Positions 54,502-63,502 are shown, counted from the stretch's first letter. The stretch is DNA of 64,000 nucleotides from Amycolatopsis kentuckyensis (GCF_002155975.1 NZ_MUMI01000094.1:1-64000); one strand, 5' to 3'. Translations and numbers: made by a program. Notes: generated from the sequence alone by a model not told the origin.

Positions 54502-55740
54502 GTGACCCTCGTCGAGATCCCCGGCTCCAAGTCCGTCACCGCCCGTGGCCTGTTCCTGGCCGCCGCCGCGCACGGCACCACCGTGCTCGGCCGTCCGCTG
54601 CACTCGGACGACACGGAGGGCTTCGCCGAGGGCCTGGTCAAGCTCGGGTACCGCGTCGACCGGCAGCCGGGCGAGTGGACCATCGAGGGCCGCCCGGAGG
54701 GCCCGGGGGTCGCCGAAGCCGACGTCTTCTGCCGGGACGGCGCCACGACGGCCCGGTTCCTGCCCGCGCTGGCCGCGGCCGGCACCGGGACGTTCCGCTT
54801 CGACGCGTCCGGCCAGATGCGCCGCCGCCCGCTCGGGCCGCTGACCGACGCCTTGCAGGAGCTGGGCGTCGACCTCGAGTTCGGCGGCGAGCCGGGCCAC
54901 CACCCGCTGACGGTCCGCGCGAACGGCATCAAGGGCGGTGAGCTGACCCTCGACGCGGGCCTGTCGTCGCAGTTCCTGACGGCGTTGCTGCTGGTCGGGC
55001 CGCTGACCGCGGAGGGCCTGCGGATCACGGTGACCGACCTCGTGTCGGTGCCGTACGTCGAGATCACCCTGGAGATGATGCGCCGCTTCGGCGTCGACGT
55101 CCGCCGCGAGGGGCAGACGTTCGTGGTCCCGGCGCAGCCGTACCGCGCGTGCGAGTACCCGGTGGAGCCGGACGCGTCGACGGCCAGCTACTTCCTGGCC
55201 GCGGCGGCGGTCACCGGTCGCACGGTGACCATCCCGGGGCTGGGTTCCGACGCCCTGCAGGGGGACGTGAAGTTCGCCGACGTCCTGCGCGAGATGGGCG
55301 CCCACGTCGACCTGACGCCGGACTCGGTGACGGTCGCGGGCCCGTCGGACGGCCTGCGCGGCATCACGGTGAACATGCGCGACATCTCGGACACGGTCCC
55401 GACCCTGGCGGCGATCGCGCCGTTCGCTTCCGGCCCGGTGCGCATCGAGGACGTCTACAACACGCGCATCAAGGAGTGCGACCGCCTCGACGCGTGCGAA
55501 GAGAACCTGCGCGCGATGGGGATCGCCGTCGAGACGGGCCGCGACTGGATCGAGATCCAGCCGGGCGAGCCGACGGGCACCCTGGTGGCGTGCCGCCGCG
55601 ACCACCGGATCGCGATGGCGTTCAGCATCACGGGCTTGCTGGTCGACGGCGTCACCCTGGATGATCCGGAGTGCGTGAAGAAGACCTTCCCCGGCTTCCA
55701 CCAGGCGCTGGGGACCCTGCGGGAGAGCTGGGGGATCTGA
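54502..55740 (+). CDS. aroA: 3-phosphoshikimate 1-carboxyvinyltransferase (EPSP synthase), divergent
   Basis: 412 aa two-domain enolpyruvyl transferase. Shikimate-3-P contacts PGSKSVTAR, SSQF and the RIKECDRL lysine-arginine pair are kept, as is RRDHRIAMA. The PEP loop usually NAGTAMR reads DGATTAR (79-85): the residue at the position of E. coli Gly96 is Ala81. It makes EPSP in the chorismate pathway. It starts nine bases after the ABM gene; its TGA overlaps the next ATG. Confidence 0.85.
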   Translation: MTLVEIPGSKSVTARGLFLAAAAHGTTVLGRPLHSDDTEGFAEGLVKLGYRVDRQPGEWTIEGRPEGPGVAEADVFCRDGATTARFLPALAAAGTGTFRFDASGQMRRRPLGPLTDALQELGVDLEFGGEPGHHPLTVRANGIKGGELTLDAGLSSQFLTALLLVGPLTAEGLRITVTDLVSVPYVEITLEMMRRFGVDVRREGQTFVVPAQPYRACEYPVEPDASTASYFLAAAAVTGRTVTIPGLGSDALQGDVKFADVLREMGAHVDLTPDSVTVAGPSDGLRGITVNMRDISDTVPTLAAIAPFASGPVRIEDVYNTRIKECDRLDACEENLRAMGIAVETGRDWIEIQPGEPTGTLVACRRDHRIAMAFSITGLLVDGVTLDDPECVKKTFPGFHQALGTLRESWGI

Positions 55741-55886
55741 TGACCGAGGAAAGCCGTTTCGCCCGGCTGCCGGAGCGCGTGAAGCCGGAGGACATGGTCA
55801 CGACGCAGCCGGTGGAGCCGGGCTTCGACGGGACCCCGGAAGACGCCGACCTGGACCGCTACTGGTCGGCTCAGCTCGGCGGCTGA
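55740..55886 (+). CDS. small conserved actinobacterial protein
   Basis: 48 aa, MTEESRFARLPERVKPEDMV..DLDRYWSAQLGG, soluble and acidic. The TGATG overlap with aroA shows translational coupling. Too short for domain assignment; its function is unknown. Confidence 0.6.
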   Translation: MTEESRFARLPERVKPEDMVTTQPVEPGFDGTPEDADLDRYWSAQLGG

Positions 55887-55887
55887 G

Positions 55888-56460
55888 TCAGGGCTGCCCG
55901 CCCGGCTGCCACAGCACGTCGCCGTCCGGGTTCGCCAGCCGGGCGAGGATGAACAGCAGGTCCGACAGCCGGTTCAGGTACTTCACCGCGATCGGGTTGG
56001 TCGCCTCGGGCTCCGCCTCGTGCAGGGCCCAGGCCGACCGCTCCGCCCGGCGGGCCACCGTCCGCGCCTGGTGCAGGAACGCCGCACCCGGCGTCCCGCC
56101 CGGCAGGATGAACGACGTCAGCTTCGGCAGGCGCTCGTTGAACTCGTCGCACCAGCCTTCGAGCCGTTCGACGTACTTCTCGGTGATCCGCAGCGGCGGG
56201 TACGGCGGGTCGTCCGAGATCGGCAGGCAGAGGTCCGCGCCGACGTCGAAAAGATCGTTCTGGATCGTGCGCAGGACGTCCGTCACTTCGGCCGGCAGCG
56301 AGCCGACCGCGATCGCCAGGCCGAGCACCGAGTTCGTCTCGTCCGTGTCCGCGTACGCGCCCAGCCGCGGGGACGTCTTCGGCACGCGGGACCCGTCGCC
56401 GAGCGCGGTCGTGCCGCCGTCGCCGACCTTCGTGTACACGCGGTTGATGCGAACGACCAT
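55888..56460 (-). CDS. ATP:cob(I)alamin adenosyltransferase (PduO type)
   Basis: 190 aa. YTKVGDGGTTALGDGSRVPK at the N-terminus binds ATP, and RRAERSAWALHE plus YLNRLSDLLFILAR are the family's C-terminal motifs. It makes adenosylcobalamin. A B12-dependent acyl-CoA mutase begins at 63503, a likely client. Convergent with the small gene at 55740 and divergent from murA. Confidence 0.93.
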   Translation of the reverse strand: MVVRINRVYTKVGDGGTTALGDGSRVPKTSPRLGAYADTDETNSVLGLAIAVGSLPAEVTDVLRTIQNDLFDVGADLCLPISDDPPYPPLRITEKYVERLEGWCDEFNERLPKLTSFILPGGTPGAAFLHQARTVARRAERSAWALHEAEPEATNPIAVKYLNRLSDLLFILARLANPDGDVLWQPGGQP

Positions 56461-56521
56461 GGACCCACCATAGCGGCCCCCGCCCGGGCCGAATCCGGGC
56501 GAGAGGGCATGATTGGCGGCC

Positions 56522-57796
56522 ATGAGCGAGCACTTCGACGTGCATGGCGGAGCCCGGCTGGTCGGCGAGGTCGACGTGGTCGGCGCCAAGAACAGCGTGC
56601 TGAAGCTGATGGCCGCGGCCCTGCTGGCCGAGGGCACCACGACCATCACGAACTGCCCGCAGATCCTCGACGTCCCGCTGATGGGCGACGTGCTGCGGAG
56701 CGTCGGCTGCGAGGTCGTCATCGAGGGCGACACGGCCACCATCACGACGCCGGCCGAACTGTCGCACCGCGCGGACTCGGCGGCGATGGGCAAGCTGCGC
56801 GCGTCCGTCTGCGTGCTGGGGCCGCTGGTCGGCCGGCTGAAGCAGGCCGTCGTGGCGCTGCCGGGCGGTGACGCGATCGGCTCGCGCCCGCTGGACATGC
56901 ACCAGAACGGCCTGCGCAAGCTGGGCGCGACGAGCACGATCGAGCACGGCTGCGTCGTCGCGAAGGCCGAGACGCTGGTCGGCGCGCAGATCTGGCTGGA
57001 CTTCCCGAGCGTCGGCGCGACCGAGAACATCCTGATGGCGGCCGTGCTGGCCGAGGGCACCACGGTCATCGACAACTGCGCGCGCGAGCCGGAGATCGTC
57101 GACATCTGCACGATGCTGATCGAGATGGGCGCGAAGATCGAAGGCGCCGGGACGTCGACGCTGACCGTGCACGGCGTGGAGCAGCTGCACCCGACCACGC
57201 ACAGCGTCATCGGCGACCGGATCGTGGGCGCGACCTGGGCGTTCGCCGCCTCGATGACCCGCGGCGACATCACCGTCCGCGGGGTCAACCCGCACCACCT
57301 CGACCTGGTGCTGAACAAGCTGCAGCTGGCCGGCGCGGACGTCGAAACCTTCGGCGACAAGGGTTTCCGCGTGGTCCAGCCGGAACGCCCGAAGGCGGTC
57401 GACTGGGTGACGCTGCCGTACCCCGGCTTCGCGACCGACCTGCAGCCGTTCGCGGTGGCGCTGTCGGCCGTGTCCGAGGGCACGTCGATGATCACCGAGA
57501 ACGTCTACGAGGCACGCTTCCGCTTCATCGAGGAGATGGTCCGTCTCTCCGGCGACGCCCGCACGGACGGCCACCACGCGGTGGTCCGCGGCGTCGAGAA
57601 GCTCTCGAGCGCGCCGGTCTGGGCGTCGGACATCCGCGCGGGCGCCGGGCTGGTGCTCGCGGGCCTGTGCGCGGACGGCGTCACCGAGGTCTGGGACGTC
57701 TTCCACATCGACCGCGGCTACCCGCACTTCGTCGAGAACCTCAACCGCCTGGGCGCGAACATCAAGCGCGTCGCGGGCGAGCCCGACCGGAGCTGA
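56522..57796 (+). CDS. murA: UDP-N-acetylglucosamine 1-carboxyvinyltransferase
   Basis: 424 aa. [17 protein letters not shown] (K23,N24), LGPLVGR, and the active-site loop [15 protein letters not shown] with Asp117 in place of the usual Cys. Asp at this place, as in M. tuberculosis MurA, prevents fosfomycin alkylation. It starts peptidoglycan synthesis. ATG at 56522; CATGAT eight bases upstream is a possible -10 (leaderless). Confidence 0.95.
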   Translation: MSEHFDVHGGARLVGEVDVVGAKNSVLKLMAAALLAEGTTTITNCPQILDVPLMGDVLRSVGCEVVIEGDTATITTPAELSHRADSAAMGKLRASVCVLGPLVGRLKQAVVALPGGDAIGSRPLDMHQNGLRKLGATSTIEHGCVVAKAETLVGAQIWLDFPSVGATENILMAAVLAEGTTVIDNCAREPEIVDICTMLIEMGAKIEGAGTSTLTVHGVEQLHPTTHSVIGDRIVGATWAFAASMTRGDITVRGVNPHHLDLVLNKLQLAGADVETFGDKGFRVVQPERPKAVDWVTLPYPGFATDLQPFAVALSAVSEGTSMITENVYEARFRFIEEMVRLSGDARTDGHHAVVRGVEKLSSAPVWASDIRAGAGLVLAGLCADGVTEVWDVFHIDRGYPHFVENLNRLGANIKRVAGEPDRS

Positions 57797-57797
57797 G

Positions 57798-58391
57798 TCA
57801 GGCGCCCTGCGCGCCCAGTGCGCGCAGGGCGTAGCTCACCAGCCGGTCCAGGTAGTCCGGCTCGGCTGCGGCCTGCCGGACCACCAGCCGCCAGTAGATC
57901 GGCGCGGCCAGGACGTCGAGCCCCATCTCCAGGTCGAGGTCCTCGGGCAGTTCGCCGCGCGCGATCGCCCGGCGCAGCATGGCCTCGCCGACCTCCCGCC
58001 GCGGCCCGCCGATGCTCGTGCGCGTGCTTTCCGCGGTCTCGGGGTTCCGCACGCCCTCGGCGACCAGGTCCGGCAGGATCCGCGAAAACAGCGGGTGCGT
58101 CAGCCAGTCGATCAGGGCCTGCATCGTTTCGCGCAGGTCGCCGCGCAGTGAGCCGGTGTCGACGTCGGCCGCGCGGGTCACGCTGAACTCCGCGACGACC
58201 GCGGTGATCATCTCGTGCTTCGACCGCCAGCGCCGGTAGAGCGCGCTTTTGCCCACGCCGGCGCGCTTGGCCACCGCTTCCATGGACAGCCGCCCGTACC
58301 CCTGCTCGGCCAGTTCGTGCAGGACGGCGTCGGTGATCGCCTGCGTGACCTCGGGCTGGAGGACCGCGGCGCCGGTCGGGGTGCGTGCCAT
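57798..58391 (-). CDS. TetR/AcrR family transcriptional regulator
   Basis: 197 aa. N-terminal HTH (AITDAVLHELAEQGYGRLS, VGKSALYRRWRSKHEM) and a TetR_C-type domain. It is divergent from the SnoaL-NmrA-hydrolase operon, and the gap holds twin palindromes (58411-58469) that are its likely operators. An 11-bp GC hairpin (57804-57830) in its last codons may end the murA transcript. Confidence 0.88.
   Translation of the reverse strand: MARTPTGAAVLQPEVTQAITDAVLHELAEQGYGRLSMEAVAKRAGVGKSALYRRWRSKHEMITAVVAEFSVTRAADVDTGSLRGDLRETMQALIDWLTHPLFSRILPDLVAEGVRNPETAESTRTSIGGPRREVGEAMLRRAIARGELPEDLDLEMGLDVLAAPIYWRLVVRQAAAEPDYLDRLVSYALRALGAQGA
57804..57830. terminator. terminator hairpin inside the tetR 3' end
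   Basis: GCCCTGCGCGC-N5-GCGCGCAGGGC is a perfect 11-bp stem eight bases after the murA stop, within the last codons of the convergent tetR. Confidence 0.6.
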
Positions 58392-58410
58392 GGAACGCAG
58401 TCTAGCGGGT

Positions 58411-58469
58411 GGACGAGACGGTACCGTCCCGTCTATGGTGGATGACGTCGGGACGGTACCGTCTCGTCC
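58411..58469. promoter_or_regulatory. twin TetR operators (21-bp perfect inverted repeat)
   Basis: 58411-58431 and 58449-58469 are exact reverse complements. Each contains the palindrome GACGGTACCGTC. They lie between the divergent tetR and the SnoaL operon and flank a possible -10 region, so two repressor dimers would cover both promoters. Confidence 0.75.
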
Positions 58470-58489
58470 GAACGTCGAAGGAGGCTGCG

Positions 58490-58909
58490 ATGCGCGACTT
58501 CGTCGAGCACGCGCTCGATCTGCTGCTGAAGCACGACATGGCCGGGTTCGCCGGGCTCTGGGCCGAGGACGGCGTCCTCGAGTTCCCGTTCGCCGGCCCG
58601 GGCTACCCGAAACGCGTCGAAGGGCGCGAAGCGATCCGCGAGTACCTGCGCGACTACCCGAACCTGCTGGACATCCGGGAGGTGACGGCGAAGACCGTGC
58701 ACGAAACCACCGACCCGGCCGTGGTCGTCGCCGAGTTCACCGTGGCGGGCGTGGTGGTGGCGACGGGGAAGCCGTACGAGCTCTCCTACATCGCCGTGAT
58801 CACGGTTTCGGACGGCGAGATCCGCACCTACCGCGATTACTGGAGCCCGCTGGCCGCGGCCGAAGTCCTCGGCGGCGTCGAAGAGCTGACGGCGGCGTTC
58901 GGTGGCTGA
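58490..58909 (+). CDS. SnoaL-like / nuclear transport factor 2 fold protein
   Basis: 139 aa cone-shaped NTF2-like fold: FVEHALDLLLKHDMAGFAGLW, VEGREAIREYLRDYPN and GKPYELSYIAVITVSDGEIR are typical of SnoaL-like polyketide cyclase/isomerase-fold proteins. Substrate unknown. AAGGAGG precedes the ATG; the stop overlaps the next gene by eight bases. Confidence 0.82.
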   Translation: MRDFVEHALDLLLKHDMAGFAGLWAEDGVLEFPFAGPGYPKRVEGREAIREYLRDYPNLLDIREVTAKTVHETTDPAVVVAEFTVAGVVVATGKPYELSYIAVITVSDGEIRTYRDYWSPLAAAEVLGGVEELTAAFGG

Positions 58910-59720
58910 CGTCCTGGTCCTCGGCGGCACCGGCACGACCGGCCGCCGGGTCGTCGCGGGCCTGCGCGCGAACGGCGTCACGGCCCGGGCGGCCACGCGC
59001 AAGCCGGGCGAGGCCGGTCAGGTCCGCTTCGACTGGGCGGACCGGTCGACCCACGCTCGCGCGCTGCACGGTGTTTCGGCGGTGTACCTGCTGGCCCCGA
59101 TCGGCGAGGCTTCGCCCGCGGCGCTGGTGGAGCCGTTCTTGGCGGAGGCCCTCGATGCGGGCGTGAGGCGAGTCGTCCTGCTCAGCTCGTCGGCGGTCAC
59201 TGCGGACACGCCGGGGCTGGGCGACCTGCAGCGGCTGGTGCGCGCGGCGCCGGAGTGGGCGGTGCTGAAGCCGTCCTGGTTCATGCAGAACTTCACCGGC
59301 GAGCACCTGGTCGCCCAGGGCGTGCGGGACGGCGAGATCGTCACGGCCACCGGCGACGCGCGGGTCGCGTTCGTCGATGCCGGTGACATCGCGGCGGTCG
59401 CCGTCCGGGCGCTGACCGACCCGGAACCGCACAACACCGAACACGTCCTGACCGGACCGGCCGCGGTGAGTTACGCCGAAGCGGCGGCGATCGTGGCGGC
59501 GCACCTCGGACGTCCGGTGCGGCACCGCCCGGTGAGCACCGCGGATTTCGCGGCACTGCTGACGTCGTCCGGGATCCCCGCCGAGTTCGCCCGCGTGCTG
59601 GCCGCCCTCGACGAGGACATCCGGCGCGGCGCCGAAGACCGCGTCACCCCCGTCGTCGAGCAGGTCACCGGGCGGCCGGCCCGTTCGTTCGAAACCTTTG
59701 TGCAGGAGGAAATCCGATGA
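58902..59720 (+). CDS. NmrA-like NAD(P)H-binding oxidoreductase
   Basis: 272 aa atypical SDR. GGTGTTGRRVVAGL is the NAD(P) loop; SSSAVTAD and LKPSWFMQNF are typical of NmrA/quinone-reductase QorB-like proteins, which may sense redox state or reduce small carbonyls. The GTG overlaps the SnoaL gene, and its stop overlaps the hydrolase gene by four bases: a coupled three-gene operon. Confidence 0.85.
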   Translation: MADVLVLGGTGTTGRRVVAGLRANGVTARAATRKPGEAGQVRFDWADRSTHARALHGVSAVYLLAPIGEASPAALVEPFLAEALDAGVRRVVLLSSSAVTADTPGLGDLQRLVRAAPEWAVLKPSWFMQNFTGEHLVAQGVRDGEIVTATGDARVAFVDAGDIAAVAVRALTDPEPHNTEHVLTGPAAVSYAEAAAIVAAHLGRPVRHRPVSTADFAALLTSSGIPAEFARVLAALDEDIRRGAEDRVTPVVEQVTGRPARSFETFVQEEIR

Positions 59721-60907
59721 AGCAGCTGATGTTCGAAGAAGACCGGCAGTTCTGGTTCGAGACCCTGCGCCTGTTCGGCCACGCGGCCTACGGCGGCTCG
59801 GACTTCGGCGAGGTCCTCGCGGCGGCGTCGACGGTGACGCCGGGCGACTACGACAGCTGGCACGACGCCTACCGCGCCCTGGCCGACCGCCTGTACGCCG
59901 AAGCGGCCGACGCCGGCCCGGTCACCGCCCGCGACCTGCTGCTGCGCGCGTCGACGTACTACTTCTCGGCGGAGTTCTTCCTCCACGGCGACCCGGCGGA
60001 CCCGCGCATCGCGGCGGCGTACGACCGGAGCGTCGAGTGCTTCCGCCGCGCGGAGGTGGCCGAACCGGTCGAAATCCCGTACGAGGGAACGGTTCTGCGC
60101 GGGTATTTCTATCGTGCGCCGGGTTCCGGGCCGAAGCCGTTGCTGATCATGCACAACGGATTCGACGGCAGCGCCGAGGAATGCCACTTCCTGGGCGCGG
60201 CGGCGGGCGCTTCGCACGGTTACCACGTCCTGACGTTCGACGGCCCGGGCCAGCCGAGCGCGATCCGGCACGAGAAGCTCGTGTTCCGCCCGGACTGGGA
60301 GCACGTGGTGACGCCGGTGGTGGACTTCGCGCTCGCCCTCGACGGAGTCGACCCGGCCCGCATCGCGCTGCTGGGGGTGAGCCTGGGCGGCATGCTGGCC
60401 CCGCGAGCGGCGGCGTTCGAGCCCCGCCTGGCGGCGGTGGCCGCGGTGGACGGCGTGTACGACGCGGGCGCGGCGGTGACGGCTCTGCTGCCCTGGCCAC
60501 GCGAGGAGATCGTGCGCCGAGCCCGGGCGCTCCAGGACGACGAGTTCGACGCGCTGCTGGCGGCGGGCCGTGCCGCGAGCCCGACGCTGCGCTGGGCGTG
60601 CGACCACGGCCGCTACGTCCTGGGCGCGGCGACCGACCGCGAGTTCATCGCGAAGTACCTGGAGTACACGCTCGAGGACGGCGTCGCGGAGAAGATCACC
60701 TGCCCGGTCCTGGTCTGCGAAGCGGCGGACGACCTGTTCTTCGGCGGCACGCAGGAGACCGAACCCCGGCGGCTGTTCCGGCACCTGAAGGCGCCGAAGA
60801 CGCTGCTGACGTTCACGGCGGAGGAGGGAGCGGACGCGCACTGCCACGTCGGAGCCCAGCGCCTGGCGGCGGGCCGCATCTACGACTGGCTGGACCGGAC
60901 GCTTTAG
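59717..60907 (+). CDS. alpha/beta hydrolase
   Basis: 396 aa. An N-terminal helical segment is followed by an alpha/beta hydrolase core with HNGFDGS (oxyanion), nucleophile elbow GVSLGGM, acid in CEAADDLFF and His in DAHCHVGAQ. It resembles dipeptidyl-peptidase/2,6-dihydropseudooxynicotine hydrolase-type enzymes. Last gene of the TetR-controlled operon; the substrate is unknown. Its stop overlaps the convergent LysE gene. Confidence 0.85.
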   Translation: MKQLMFEEDRQFWFETLRLFGHAAYGGSDFGEVLAAASTVTPGDYDSWHDAYRALADRLYAEAADAGPVTARDLLLRASTYYFSAEFFLHGDPADPRIAAAYDRSVECFRRAEVAEPVEIPYEGTVLRGYFYRAPGSGPKPLLIMHNGFDGSAEECHFLGAAAGASHGYHVLTFDGPGQPSAIRHEKLVFRPDWEHVVTPVVDFALALDGVDPARIALLGVSLGGMLAPRAAAFEPRLAAVAAVDGVYDAGAAVTALLPWPREEIVRRARALQDDEFDALLAAGRAASPTLRWACDHGRYVLGAATDREFIAKYLEYTLEDGVAEKITCPVLVCEAADDLFFGGTQETEPRRLFRHLKAPKTLLTFTAEEGADAHCHVGAQRLAAGRIYDWLDRTL

Positions 60908-61530
60908 CCTTCGAGAGCCAACGCGGCGCCGAAGCCCACCAGGGCCGTGCCCGTGGCGCCGTCCATCACCCGGCGGACCTTGCGCTGCTGCAACCAGCCC
61001 CGTACCCGGTGCACGAAGAACAACAGCAACACCTGCCACACCACGCCCAACGCCGCCACCGTGTACGCCAGCAGCAGCGCGTCCGCCTGGTCCGTCACCC
61101 CCGGTGTCAGGAACTGCGGGAGCACCGACAGGTACAGCACGATCACCTTCGGGTTGGTGATGTTGGACAGGAACCCTTCCCGGAACCGCCGTCCCCGGGA
61201 GGCGCGGGCCTTCCGGGCGTCGTCCAGGCCCTCGTAGTTTCCGCGCCAGGCGCCGCGGAGGGCCTGGACGCCCAGGAAGACCAGGTAAGCGGCCCCGAGC
61301 CACTTCACCGTCTCGAACACCGGCTGGTACCGCGTGATCACCGCGCCCAGCCCCAGTGCCGCCGCCGTTCCCTGGAGGAAGTTCGCGACCGTGATCCCGG
61401 CGCACGCCCAGCCGCCGCCGCGGGCGCCGCCGGTCAGGGCGTTCTTCAGCACCACCATCGTGTCCGGGCCCGGCATCATCGCCAGGAACGCCATCAGCCC
61501 GGCGAAACCCGCGTAAGTGCTCCAGGTCAT
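60904..61530 (-). CDS. LysE family amino-acid exporter
   Basis: 208 aa with about six helices. MPGPDTMVVLKNALTGGARGG is the LysE/RhtB N-terminal motif and FREGFLSNITNPKVIVLYLS the second signature. It exports amino acids or homoserine-type metabolites. It overlaps its paralogue by three bases (TGATG); the two are strongly similar along the whole length, a tandem duplication. Confidence 0.88.
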   Translation of the reverse strand: MTWSTYAGFAGLMAFLAMMPGPDTMVVLKNALTGGARGGGWACAGITVANFLQGTAAALGLGAVITRYQPVFETVKWLGAAYLVFLGVQALRGAWRGNYEGLDDARKARASRGRRFREGFLSNITNPKVIVLYLSVLPQFLTPGVTDQADALLLAYTVAALGVVWQVLLLFFVHRVRGWLQQRKVRRVMDGATGTALVGFGAALALEG

Positions 61531-62156
61531 CAGGACTCCAGGGCCAGTGCCGCGCCGAAACCGAGCAGCGCCGTGCCGGTGATGCCGTCCAGCGCGCGGC
61601 GCACCCGGCGGCGTTCCAGCCACGCCCGCACGCGGTGCACGAACACCAGCAGCACCAGCAGCCACAGCACGCCGAGGACCGCGACGGTGTAGGCCAGCGC
61701 GAGCGCGTCCCACGTCGTCGTGCGGGCCGGGTCGAGGAACTGCGGCAGCACGGACAGGTACAGCACCAGCACCTTCGGGTTGGTGATGTTGGAGAGGAAG
61801 CCCTCGCGGAACCGCCGGAAGCCGCCGCCCCGGCGTCGCTGGGCCTCTTCGACGGCCTGGTAGTTGCCGCGGAACGCGCCGCGCAGGGCCTGGAAACCGA
61901 GGAAGACGAGGTACGCCGCGCCGGCCCACTTGAGCGCGAGGAACACCGGCTGCGACCGGGCGATGAGGACGCCGAGACCCAGCGCCGCCGCGCTGCCCTG
62001 CACGGCGTTGCCGGCGAAGATGCCCAGCGACGCGAGCAGCCCGCCCCGGAACCCGCCGGACAGCGCGTTCTTGAGCATCACCATCGTGTCCGGCCCCGGT
62101 GCGAGGACGATCAGGACCACGATGACCAGGTAACTCCCGTACGAACTCCACGTCAC
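61530..62156 (-). CDS. LysE family amino-acid exporter (tandem paralogue)
   Basis: 208 aa, same length as the downstream copy. APGPDTMVMLKNALSGGFRGG and FREGFLSNITNPKVLVLYLS are the LysE/RhtB signatures. GTG at 62156 is supported by the paralogue's aligned MTWS start. First gene of the pair. Confidence 0.88.
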   Translation of the reverse strand: MTWSSYGSYLVIVVLIVLAPGPDTMVMLKNALSGGFRGGLLASLGIFAGNAVQGSAAALGLGVLIARSQPVFLALKWAGAAYLVFLGFQALRGAFRGNYQAVEEAQRRRGGGFRRFREGFLSNITNPKVLVLYLSVLPQFLDPARTTTWDALALAYTVAVLGVLWLLVLLVFVHRVRAWLERRRVRRALDGITGTALLGFGAALALES

Positions 62157-62331
62157 GGCTACTGACGCTAACCGACGTGACAGGGCCGGGTCTCGCAGTT
62201 TTCGGTCACACAGTCCGACCGGCGGGAACCTGCTCTGGCTGAGCGCGATCAACCACGCACAGAGGGTGCAAGACCGCGTCCGCCGCGCGCGGGACTCGGC
62301 GGGAGAGGCCTCGGCAGAGTAGTGTTCGGCC

Positions 62332-62850
62332 ATGTCAGCAGGCGAAATCGATCTTCTGCCCGGTGAACGCGTGCTCTGGGCGGGGGAGCCGGTCCAGCGC
62401 CCGCTCTACGTCGCCGCGGACGGGCTGATCGCCCCGGCCGGGCTCGTCCTCGCCGCCGCCTCCCTCTGGTTTCTGCTCACGAAGCAGCCGAGCGGCCTCA
62501 CGATGGCCGCGGCCGTGGTGGCGCTGGTGCTCGGCCTCTACGGCGCGGTCGGCCGGTCGGCCGTCCGCTACCTCGCGCTCGGGCGCACGACCTACGCGGT
62601 GACGGACAGCCGGATCATCGCGCGCTCGGGCCTGTTCCGGCAGAAGGAACGCTCCAGCGAGCTGGCCGGCCTGCCGGCGCCGGTCCTCAAGGCGGGGCCG
62701 TCCCGCACCGGGACCATCGCCTTCGGGCCGGGAACGGTGACGCTGATGGGCGTCGGCGAGCCCAAGCGGGTCCGCGACCTGCTCACCAAGGCGATCGACG
62801 AGGCCAAGGCCCGCCAGGCCCCGCCGGAAGCGGACAGTTCGGCTGCCTGA
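62332..62850 (+). CDS. membrane protein with bacterial PH-like domain
   Basis: 172 aa. LLPGERVLWAGEPVQRPLY start, two hydrophobic helices (residues about 30-50 and 58-76), then a bPH-type segment (TTYAVTDSRIIARSGLFRQ). Related in layout to the next gene (EPGERLLWSGRP ... EVYAVTDQRVVV). Function unknown. Confidence 0.75.
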   Translation: MSAGEIDLLPGERVLWAGEPVQRPLYVAADGLIAPAGLVLAAASLWFLLTKQPSGLTMAAAVVALVLGLYGAVGRSAVRYLALGRTTYAVTDSRIIARSGLFRQKERSSELAGLPAPVLKAGPSRTGTIAFGPGTVTLMGVGEPKRVRDLLTKAIDEAKARQAPPEADSSAA

Positions 62851-62889
62851 TCGGGCAACCCGCACGGCCTCCCGGAGCGTCAGCCCGGT

Positions 62890-63417
62890 ATGGAGGAGGT
62901 CGCCGTGAAAGAACCGCTGATCGCCCTGGAGCCGGGTGAGCGGCTGCTGTGGTCGGGACGGCCGCGGCGGATCGCCCCGACGGGTCTCGAGTGGTTCCGC
63001 ATCGTCTTCGGCTCGTTCATGGTCTCGGCCTTCGCCGCCGCCATCGGGGTGTCGTCCCTCGGGGCGGCCGTGACCTTCGGGATCATCGGGCTCGCCATCG
63101 TCTGGGGGCCGGTGCTCTGGCGGCTGCGCAGGACGCGCCGCGAGGTGTACGCGGTGACCGACCAGCGGGTCGTGGTGGCCGACCGCGTCTCGGGCCATAC
63201 CCGCGCGTGCGAATACCTGGGTGACCTGGAGTCGCCGGTCGTCCGGCGCGACGAGGACGGCGGCGGCAGGCTCACGCTCACGAGGCGGCACGGGTCCGTG
63301 TACCTGCTCGGCTACTCGCTGCCGAAGCAGGGAGAACCGGCCCCGATCGAGCTGTTCGACGTGCCGGACGTCGACGGGTTGCGCGACCTGATCGTGCAGG
63401 AGCAGGCTGCGGACTGA
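62890..63417 (+). CDS. membrane protein with bacterial PH-like domain (second copy)
   Basis: 175 aa. LEPGERLLWSGRPRRIAPTG, two hydrophobic helices (residues about 38-78) and the EVYAVTDQRVVVADRVSG strand pair of bacterial PH domains. Divergent paralogue of the gene at 62332, 39 bp downstream of it. Start at 62890 or GTG at 62905 after GGAGGAGGTC. Confidence 0.72.
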   Translation: MEEVAVKEPLIALEPGERLLWSGRPRRIAPTGLEWFRIVFGSFMVSAFAAAIGVSSLGAAVTFGIIGLAIVWGPVLWRLRRTRREVYAVTDQRVVVADRVSGHTRACEYLGDLESPVVRRDEDGGGRLTLTRRHGSVYLLGYSLPKQGEPAPIELFDVPDVDGLRDLIVQEQAAD

Positions 63418-63456
63418 CGTCACCCTGACGTGTCCGATTGCACTGCCACCATAAGT

Positions 63457-63468
63457 TACCGGTCGGTA
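63457..63468. promoter_or_regulatory. operator-like palindrome before meaA
   Basis: TACCGGTCGGTA is a 5-2-5 palindrome immediately before the -10 TACACT (63467-63472) of the mutase gene. Its style resembles TetR-type operators of acyl-CoA metabolism genes. Confidence 0.45.
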
Positions 63469-63502
63469 CACTCGACGAAACGTCCACCGCCGGAGGTGCC
63501 CA

